Below the pieces are notes generated by a model that saw nothing but the letters and a program-made list of their open reading frames with translations, was not told where the DNA came from and searched no databases. Positions 56,675 to 64,000 of a stretch of 64,000 nucleotides of DNA are shown here, in pieces. The stretch covers positions 21,109,001 to 21,173,000 of the forward strand of contig JBAIAC010000068.1 of NCBI GenBank assembly GCA_037349315.1, written 5' to 3'. Both the position numbers and the translations under genes were made by a program. Source of the stretch: Chelydra serpentina. Taxonomy: Eukaryota > Chordata > Testudines > Chelydridae. Position 1 is the stretch's first letter, and each line of letters begins with the position of its first letter.

Positions 56675-57251
56675 TGTTGTGATGTATATGTTGTAATATG
56701 CTTTAGGCCATTTGGGCCTAGTATAAATGCTGTATGCTTGGCATGAGTACGTGAGTTGTGTGTTGGCAACTGAAGCAAGGATTTAAGGTTATGAGCGGTC
56801 AAGAATTGTCCCTGCAAAACAAACTTTGTCATGTCCATAAAAGGAACTGGAATGTCTTGGATTATGATGGCTTGCCCGGAGCTGCTCTCCTGGAGTTATG
56901 GATGAAAGGCTTAGTAAACAGACAAAGAGCTAATGACGTGACGGACTGGTCTATAAAAAAGGTTGCTTGTTATAGCTGAAGTTGGAGTCAGACACCGACC
57001 CAGAGCCATGGAAAAGAAGAGGCGTCTAATGTGGGGCTCCCCACGCCTTGTGATCGGACTGAATTTCGACTGGCCATCGGGATTTCCTTCGGGTCTTCAG
57101 ACTCTGCTGTAGTATGAAAGGTGTGTGAATGTGGACTGAGTGGGGTTTATATTGTAATCAATACAAATATTTAGAGTATTGTATACCAACACTGTGTCCG
57201 TTATCTGACTGCTCCCCCATCCCGTAGGGAGGCCTCTATCAAAGCCTAACA
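56675..57251 (+). mobile_element. LTR of a tRNA-Ala-primed retroelement
   Basis: The block begins tgttgtgatg and ends aagcctaaca. A TATA-like tataaaaaag lies at 56952. It is followed by two bases and tggtggagaatgc, which matches the complement of the 3' end of alanine tRNA. The left edge is inferred from the TG start and has no target duplication to confirm it. Confidence 0.6.
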
Positions 57252-58140
57252 TTTGGTGGAGAATGCAGGGAGAGGGGGGAGAGATATAAGGAGTGCTGGA
57301 TTTGTGAGACAGGATCTCACAGTGTTGGGGGAGTCTAAAAGCTGACTCCTTATTTGTGGGATTTGTGAGATTAAAAGTACACTTGGGGACTGGGGAGATA
57401 CTGCGTGGAGTTTTGGGAACATGCTACATTAAGTATAAGTGAGTGAGAGCATGTGGGGAGATACCATGAGGGGTTACTGAGATAATGTTTAAAAAGAATA
57501 AAGGTGTAGAGGAGGCACCCCAATAGATTAAAGTTAAAGCCCCTTCTGTGTCAGAGAAGATTATTGCATTTGGGACCTGCCCTTGGATGGAGGGTGCAGT
57601 GGGACCTGATGTGATAACTGATGCATTAGAAAACATGTTTGAGACGTATGCACAGCTGTACACGCCTAAGGCCAGCAAGAAACAGGCAGCTGTCACAGGT
57701 TGTTGTGGTGGGCTATGAAAAAGGCAATTGAAAACAAAGGGGAGACATGTGCAGGGCTACAGACCCTTCAAGAAAGTTAAAATCTGCCAGGAAAGTTCAG
57801 AGAAGGAAGTAAGGCAAGCACGAGTAATGCAGACTCAGCTGGAACAGCTGGGAAAACAAAATGGAGAACTGGAAAAGAGAATGATGGAATGGGGACACAG
57901 GCGAGGCTCCGCGGCATCAGAGCTGGGAACGGAATATTGGGGAACAGACTCTGAATATGTTTGCTTGGAATTAACCCCAATAAACATTGCATTGCCTGCA
58001 CTTTGGATCTCTGGTCTTCTGCTCTCTGTCTGTGTGACAAGAACCAGGGGAGAAGGTGAAGGAAAGGAGGCACTTAAGCCCACTTGTAAGAGGTTTAGAG
58101 TAAAGGCAGCATTATGGGAGACTGACAGTGATTTTTTTTA
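57252..58140 (+). pseudogene. Retroelement leader and gag-like relic
   Basis: After the primer site an untranslated stretch leads to an ATG at 57486 that opens MFKKNKGVEEAP before a stop. The same register then shows ITDALENMFETYAQLYTPKAS. From about 57730 another register reads through a coiled-coil-like QTQLEQLGKQNGELEKRM (ORF 57728-58141). The position and heptad pattern suggest a gag remnant, but no capsid or zinc-knuckle motif is visible. Confidence 0.4.
57254..57266 (+). promoter_or_regulatory. Primer-binding site, tRNA-Ala type
   Basis: tggtggagaatgc is complementary to the CCA-tailed 3' end of vertebrate alanine tRNA (from my knowledge of its sequence). The match ends after about 13 bases here. 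Confidence 0.55.
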
Positions 58141-58795
58141 AGCTTGGTGTTACTCCAGCAAAGGCAACTGGAGGACTGTAAATTAAAGTAAGGGGTAGTT
58201 AAAGATAACTTGGCACGACAGCATTTGGAGTCAGAAGCAAAGTTCACAGACCACCTTAAGAGACAGGAGCTTCGACTTGGTGGGAGTGAAGGGGAAAAAA
58301 GGGGTTTAGAAGTGGAAAAGGGAGAGTGAGTGGGTTAACCCATGAAGTTGCTCAGAAACAATTAACTGCAACAGAGAATAGCATTCTGCAATTCAGCTGA
58401 GGTGCAAACAAAAGCAAAAAAACCCCAAACAAACAAAAAAAGCACAGGTAAGGCAGCTGTATTTCACTTTAAAGAATTGAATGCAGAAGTAAGTGATTTA
58501 AAATAAGTGAAGAGTTACTAGTAGCTTTTGCAAAAATTAATACTACAGACTTTGTAGGTAAGTAAACACTTAGGAGTTGTGATAATGTTAAAAAGTAACA
58601 GTTGTGGTGTTAGCAAAAGGGAATTCTTTGTTTAATAGTAAAACCCAGTTATGTAAATATAAATATATGTGCAACGTGGTACAGTCACATTGAGTGGAAC
58701 CGTGGTAGTTAAACAAATTATACAAGGGGGTCAGGTACAGTGGCTACTACCTGTGTTATCCCCAGAAGTCTTTACAACTATTCTGAAGGGAACTA
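58141..58795. other. No gene recognised
   Basis: AT-rich and probably degraded retroelement interior. No motif was seen. Confidence 0.3.
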
Positions 58796-58974
58796 GGGGG
58801 GAGGGATAGCTCAGTGGTTTGAGTATTGGCCTGCTAAACTCAGGATTGTAAGTTCAATCCTTAAGAGGGCCATTTAGGAATCTGGGGCAAAAAGTGGGGA
58901 TTGGTCCTGCTTTGAGTAGGGGGTTAGACTAGATGACCTTCTAAGGTCCATTCCAACCCTGAGATTCTATGAAA
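58796..58974 (+). mobile_element. tRNA-derived SINE with CR1-type tail
   Basis: A box tagctcagtgg and B box gtaagttcaatcc are followed by the body gggccatttaggaatctggg and the CR1-like tail (tagatgaccttctaaggtcc, gagattctatga). Third copy in the window. Confidence 0.85.
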
Positions 58975-59230
58975 TGGACCCTTTTCCCACAGGAATAGTT
59001 TGTAATCAAAATCACTAGATTTGTGTATGTAGATATGAGTATGTCTGTGTATATATACATGGGGTTTCTATTGGAACTTGACTGCCTCCATTTATACAAG
59101 ATGGAAATGTAATCTGGATACAGTATTATAAAAAAAAAGAATTAGAGCAGTGCAAGGGATATTAGGCAAAAAAGAACTTGTGTGTGTAAATATTTTTGTG
59201 TAATTATGCAAGGTTTTAAGGACCTAAACC

Positions 59231-59294
59231 AACACTGTGTCCGGTATCTGCCTGCTCCCCCATCCTGTAGCAAGGCCTCTATCAGAGTCTAACA
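59231..59294 (+). repeat. LTR end, second copy of the 57.2-kb family
   Basis: The 64 bases from aacactgtgtccgg to gagtctaaca match 57188-57251 with about seven differences. Homology does not extend further left, so only a U5-like end is recognisable. Confidence 0.65.
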
Positions 59295-59295
59295 T

Positions 59296-59334
59296 TGGGG
59301 GGAGAATGTGGGCATCGATCCCGCTACCTCTCGC
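59296..59334 (+). promoter_or_regulatory. Extended primer-binding site against tRNA-Ala
   Basis: Starting two bases after the LTR end, about 39 bases run antisense to the 3' half of alanine tRNA: acceptor end, T arm (gggcatcgatcccgc), variable loop and start of the anticodon stem (tacctctcgc). There is an extra G and one substitution in the first six bases. Normal primer sites match only about 18 bases. Confidence 0.6.
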
Positions 59335-59549
59335 GGCTCAAGTAGTTGGGAGAGACCATTTCATATGCACAGCACAGTGAGGAAGATTAACTGGCCAGCA
59401 CGGCTGCATCCTGGCCCTGTGTGGCAACACCCAGCACCCCTAGCAGGCAGCCATGGAGAGAGGGAAACAAGACCAAAAGAAGGCTGCTAAAAGGTAGTTC
59501 AGGAGCTTCTCTTCTTCCTTTCTCACAGCACAACAACAAAGTGATATTC
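59335..59549. other. Probable retroelement leader
   Basis: Follows the primer-binding site; no motif was recognised. Confidence 0.3.
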
Positions 59550-59950
59550 AATAAAGTTAAAGGGTGGCAGATTCAAAAGCAGTAAAAGGAAATACCTTTT
59601 CACACATAGCAGAATTAGACTGGGGAACTCATTGCCACCGAAAGTCATTGAGATCAAGAATTTAGCAAGATTCAAAAAGGGATTGGAGATTTATACAGAT
59701 AATAAGAATATTCAGAGTTATAATAGTTAAATTATTTCAAAGGGTTAAACGTTATGCTTCAGGGCTTGAGCCAATTTCTCACTATTAGGGAGTAGGATGA
59801 GACTTAATATGGGAGGAATATTACCCCACATCTGCTTACCGTGGGGTCCTTACACCTTCCTCTGAAGCATCTGGTGCCAGCCACCGTTGGAGACAGGATA
59901 CTGGACTAGATGGATCTCAGGTCAGATCCAGTCTGTGTTCCTATGTTCCA
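59550..59950 (+). repeat. CR1/L3-like LINE 3' end
   Basis: gactggggaactcattgcca, gaatttagcaagattcaaaaagg and the tail cttcctctgaagcatctggt, agacaggatactggactagatgg form an old LINE C-terminus and untranslated region, related to 63478-64000 on the other strand. Confidence 0.65.
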
Positions 59951-60370
59951 GAGAGGTTGTAATTTGGTTGTGGAAGATCACAGCACACGACCCACATAAC
60001 TTTTCCTGAGTCCTGGTTGTACTCTTCTGATTTGGAGAAGTGTTTGTCTAACTTGCTCTGTTTTTTCTCTTGCTATTGGATGGGATGCAGTTTAATCCAA
60101 TCAGGCTGCTTAGGAATCATTTTCATCTTAGAAAATTGGCTACAGCAAAGAATTGCTAGTTTAGATTTTTCCTGGCTGGCTAAGCTAGCTTTTATTAGAC
60201 AGAAGGGGAAAGAGAGAGAGAACTTGAGTAAGGTGTGAGTGAAAATTGACATGCTGCTGGGAACAAGAGGTTCACATCTCAGGAGCTGCTCAGGGCACAA
60301 TTCACAATATCACCTAGTCTTTTAGGTTCAGGAAATAGGTCCAGCATTACCCCCATTATACCTCAAATAG
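59951..60370. other. No gene recognised
   Basis: Short frames on both strands have no motifs. Confidence 0.35.
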
Positions 60371-61185
60371 GTCATAGAATCATAGAATCATAGAATCTCA
60401 GGGTTGGAAGGGACCTCAGGAGGCCATCTAGTCCAACCCCCTGCTCAAAGCAGGACCAACCCCAACTAGATCATCCCAGCCAGGGCTTTGTCAAGCCTGA
60501 ACTTAAAAACCTCTAAGGAAGGAGATTCCAACACCTCCCTAGGTAACCCATTCCAGTGCTTCACCACCCTACTAGTGAAAAAGGTTTTCCTAATATCCAA
60601 CCTAAACCTCCCCCTCTGCAACTTGAGACCATTACTCCTTGTTCTGTCATCTTCTACCACTGAGAACAGTCTAGATCCATCCTCTTTGGAACCCCCTTTT
60701 AGGTAGTTGAAAGCAGCTATCAAATCCCCCCTCATTCTTCTCTTCTGCAGGCTAAACAATCCCAGTTCCCTCAGCCTCTCCTCATAAGTCATGTGCTCCA
60801 GCCCCCTAATCATTTTTGTTGCCCTCCGTTGGACTCTTTCCAATTTATCCACATCCTTCTTGTAGTGTGGGGCCCAAAACTGGACACAGTACTCCAAATG
60901 AGGCCTCACCAGTGCCGAATAGAGGAGAATAATCACGTCCCTCGATCTGCTGGAAATGCCCCTACTTATACAGCCCAAAATGCCGTTAGCCTTCTTGGCA
61001 ACAAGGGCACACTGTTGACTCATATTCAGCTTTTCGTCCACTGTAACCCCTAGGTCCTTTTCTGCAGAACTGCTGCCCAGCCATTTGGTCCCTAGTCTGT
61101 AGCAGTGCATGGGATTCTTCCGTCCTAAGTGCAGGATTCTGCACTTGTCCTTGTTGAACCTCATCAGATTTCTTTTGGCCCAGGT
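60371..61185 (-). mobile_element. 5'-truncated CR1 LINE, recent
   Basis: On the plus strand it begins with tandem catagaat octamers (60374-60398) and the CR1 tail, and runs back to the reverse transcriptase. The coding part has no stop over 232 codons, so it is the youngest-looking CR1 in the window. Confidence 0.85.
60466..61164 (-). pseudogene. CR1 reverse transcriptase C-terminal domain, open but truncated
   Basis: The frame reads [101 protein letters not shown] and ends DKALAGMI. It lies downstream of the catalytic FADD box, which has been lost by 5' truncation, so it has no polymerase activity. Confidence 0.85.
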
Positions 61186-61334
61186 CCAGCGTATAAACCC
61201 CCTGATTCCAGCATGTGGCGGTGCTGATGGCTGGCATAGTGAGGATGTTGCTGCTCAATGTTTGTCATAAATCTCCAAAAGGGGTGGGGGGAGGGGTAAA
61301 TCAAAAAGTGTCCATTTAAGCCTAATGCTCCAAT
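61186..61334. other. Short unique stretch
   Basis: No feature recognised. Confidence 0.3.
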
Positions 61335-61412
61335 ATCTCTGTTAGTCTATAAGGTGCCACAGGACCCTTTGCCGCTTCTACAGATCCAGACTAACACAGC
61401 TACCCCTCTGAC
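61335..61412. repeat. Penelope-like element terminal fragment
   Basis: gttagtctataaggtgccac, cagactaacacagctacccc and ctctgacac contain two inverted versions of the terminal module found at 22728-22800. Confidence 0.55.
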
Positions 61413-63079
61413 ACTTAAGCCTAGCTTCTGATACTCCATAGATCCATAAATGGAAGGGATAATTATGACCATGTAGTCTGACTTCCTGTCTACTGCACCC
61501 ACGAAACTTCACTGAGCAATTCCTGCAAGGAAGGAAAGCAAAGAGCCAGAGATGGAATCTTCTTATGTTAAGATGAGACAGATCTGGTGCTATAGCAATT
61601 TTGTTACCTCACCAGAAACCTTAAAAATAATCAACTAATCAACAAGTCTTTTAGTCCAGACAAACTTAGTTCATGCCTTTTCTTTGACTCCATGCCGTGC
61701 TTTCCATCAATAATGCTATTTTGCATGACCTCTTGATCTTCTTGCCACTTTTCAGATTAAGATTTCAGCCAAGGATCGGGGCCAGCAGAATGCCCTGTCC
61801 CATGCCCCTGGCTTGGCTGAAGTGTCATGTCTCTCTCCATCCAAAGTCCCTATCCCCACAAAGAAAAACTGAATTTCAGATATATGCCAAGGAAGCTGGA
61901 GGCCATGTGAAAAGCCCAGTGCTCGCTGTGTGCTACAGAAATAGGAGATGGGATTTGAGCAAATCCCATCTTTGTTTTAATTTGAAAACGTAGCTGTGGG
62001 ATTGGACAGCTTTGTTAGTAGCTACAGGCTTTGACTTTCAGGTATGTCAAAAAGTCCATTTATTGCATTGGGGACTTCAGCTGCTGAGCTCATTTCTGCG
62101 GGCAGCTGCCTATTAGTACAACTGCTTCAGGGAAGGTGAAAAGGTGAAGGCCCTGAAGAATTAATGCATTGTGTCTCTTCTACCATTCTTTGGCTTTTTG
62201 AAATCTAATAACAGCTCTATGGCGGCTTTTCCCCCATATCATCTTCACCACCATATTCCTGAGGTTTTACTTGAAAAGAATCTGTGACATAAATCTATAC
62301 AAAAGGCTGACAAGATCCCAACCACTGAACTGAGCATTTCTCTAAGGCAGGGTGTCGATAACTGCAAAAAAAACAGGTTTTGAATATCCTCAGAAGATGA
62401 GAAAAACCCAGAGCAAACATTCTGGTGCTCACATCAAAAAAATAAAAATAAAAAAAAGGCCCAAGCAAAGATTACAGTAGTTCAGTCCTGCCCTAGCTTT
62501 ATGACTGCCACCAAATAGCAATCATCAGACGTCACAGAACAACATGCTTTTTCTCAGAGGAGTTGCCAATCTACAGATCAGATTAGGCGAGAAGCTGAGC
62601 AACTTCAACTCTGTTCAAAGACAATGGGAGTTGAGGCTCCTCAACACCTTGCAGGAATGGGCCCCCTGTGGCATGCTTTCATCCCCTTGTTCTGATTGGC
62701 TTGAAGCAGGACCAGTGGTAGAGGTGACAGGGTTATTCGGTGCTTGGCCTCTCTGCTGAGACCGTCCTCCTATCTGCAGTTGTGCTGAGGACACTTGGGC
62801 CCTTATTCTGCACAGTGGGGAGTGCCTCCTGGGGGTTGAGGGCACCTGACACCTCTCAGGAAGTGTGCAGTACATTGCAAGTACAGGCCCTAGTACCAAC
62901 TTCATTTCACCTAGGAGCTCTCAGATCATGTGACTTGGGGTAGTTTGGCACAGCCCATTATCAATTCTCTAAGCCCTCCTTTCAGGGCTAGTGTTTTATC
63001 TTGAGTGTTGACTCTTTCCCATTCTTCCAGACCCTCTTCATTCTGACAACGATTGCTTATGTGCACGTGAGAGTGGTGG
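61413..63079. other. No gene recognised
   Basis: Short frames without motifs. A simple A-rich run (aaaaaataaaaataaaaaaa) lies near 62436-62457. Confidence 0.4.
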
Positions 63080-63355
63080 AAGCATCACCACTAGAGAGGA
63101 AGGATGATCCAGGTGCTAACCTCATACTAGGAAGACCTGCCTTCAATTCCTTGCTTCCCCCACAGACTTTCTGTGAGACCTTGGGCAAATCACTTAGACC
63201 AAGATCCACCAAGGTATTTAAACTCTTCACTTCCACTGATATCAATGGAGCCTAACTGCAGAGGATCTGGGCCTCTGGGTCTCAAATTCCGATATATAAC
63301 ACAGGGATACTAGTACTTTCCTACCTCACAGGGTTGTTGTGATGATTAATATACT
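63080..63355 (+). repeat. MIR-type SINE with nested fold-back
   Basis: The core ctttctgtgagaccttgggc and aaatcactta is interrupted by agatccaccaaggtatttaa ... gcagaggatctgggcc (about 63199-63272), a mini fold-back. It then resumes at ctctgggtctcaaattcc and ends cacagggttgttgtgatgat. Confidence 0.6.
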
Positions 63356-63357
63356 AA

Positions 63358-63434
63358 GGCCTAGATCCTCATAGGTATTTAGGTGCCTAACTCCCATTGA
63401 CTTCAGTGGGCATTGGGTGCCTAAACACTTTGAG
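63358..63434. repeat. Mini fold-back repeat
   Basis: ggtatttaggtgcctaactc and gggtgcctaaacactttgag are inverted copies around cattgacttcagtgg. Confidence 0.5.
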
Positions 63435-63477
63435 CATATGCCCATAGCTGCTCAGATAGTATGGTGATGGGCCATAT

Positions 63478-64000
63478 AAGTACATAAGAACATAAGAACG
63501 GCCATACTGGGTCAGACCAAAGGTCCATCTAGCCCACTGTCCTGTCTTCCAACAGTGGCCAATGCCAGGTGCCCCGGAGGGAAAGAACAGAACAGGCAAT
63601 CATCAAGTGATCCATCCTCTGGAGCACATTCCCAGCTTCTGGCAAACAGAGGCTAGGGATACCATTTCTGCCCATCCTGGCTAATAACCATTGATGGATC
63701 TATCCTCCATGAATTTATCTAGTTCTTTTTTGAACCCTGTTATAGTCTTGGCCTTCACAACATCCTCTGGCAAGGAGTTCCACGGGTTTACTGTGCGTTG
63801 TGTGAAAAAATACTTCCTTTTGTTTGTTTTAAACCTGCTGCCTGATAACTTCATTTGGTGGCCCCTAGTTCTTGTGTTATGAGAAGGAGTAAATAACACT
63901 TCCTTATTTACTTTCTCCACATCAGTCATGATTTTATAGACCTCAATCATATCCCCCCTTAGTCGTCTCTTTTCCAACCTGAAAAGTCCCAGTCTTTTTA
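63478..64000 (-). mobile_element. CR1/L3-like LINE, runs off the window
   Basis: The 3' end is at the left (taagtacataagaacataag, ccatactgggtcagaccaaa). The coding part continues to the window edge, so the full extent is unknown. Confidence 0.8.
63681..63977 (-). pseudogene. LINE reverse transcriptase C-terminus, partial
   Basis: The frame reads [59 protein letters not shown] and [12 protein letters not shown], the conserved C-terminal block that follows the polymerase in CR1/L3 LINEs. Upstream coding lies beyond 64000. Confidence 0.8.

Overview
The window looks like a gene-poor, transposon-rich stretch of a turtle genome (a hidden-necked turtle is my best guess). The evidence is several CR1 LINE copies, three tRNA-derived SINEs whose tails copy the CR1 3' end (the turtle Pol III/SINE type), MIR relics, a Penelope-like element, many hAT and Harbinger-like inverted-repeat elements, and several retroviral LTR families. 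I found no convincing host protein-coding exon, rRNA, tRNA gene or CRISPR array. Every long open frame I could interpret belongs to a mobile element.

Layout. 0-8.7 kb: unique sequence, a MIR interrupted by a fold-back element and by a 1.1-kb solo LTR (2338-3436), and small fold-back elements. 8.8-12.4 kb: a nearly full-length CR1 with a Harbinger-like MITE inserted at TTA (8938-9233), then a hAT MITE. 12.4-24.8 kb: microsatellites, Penelope pieces including a GIY-YIG endonuclease relic, a solo LTR with 5-bp duplications, and a 1.67-kb fold-back hAT whose two ends are inverted copies of one end. 25-35 kb: a 196-bp solo LTR, a 945-bp antisense solo LTR, MIR and CR1 fragments. 34.9-38.7 kb: an antisense Ty3/gypsy relic holding two SINEs and a hAT MITE. 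42.1-52.4 kb: a three-level nest. A non-autonomous hAT (8-bp duplications gtttagag) contains a class I gammaretrovirus-like provirus (4-bp duplications tcac, tRNA-Pro primer site), whose pol is interrupted by an antisense solo LTR (5-bp duplications gcatc). 55-64 kb: a GC-rich hAT MITE, LTR and leader sequence of a tRNA-Ala-primed retroelement, a SINE and more CR1 copies, the last running off the window end.

The provirus keeps its gene order: matrix, nucleocapsid, protease, reverse transcriptase, RNase H, integrase, envelope. It is defective: almost all of the capsid is absent, pol is broken by several frame changes and the nested LTR, and envelope changes frame just before its membrane anchor. 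Its two 412-bp LTRs nevertheless differ at only 4 positions by eye. Family names are assigned from motifs, termini and target-site duplications read in the sequence. No database search was run, so family-level names are provisional.
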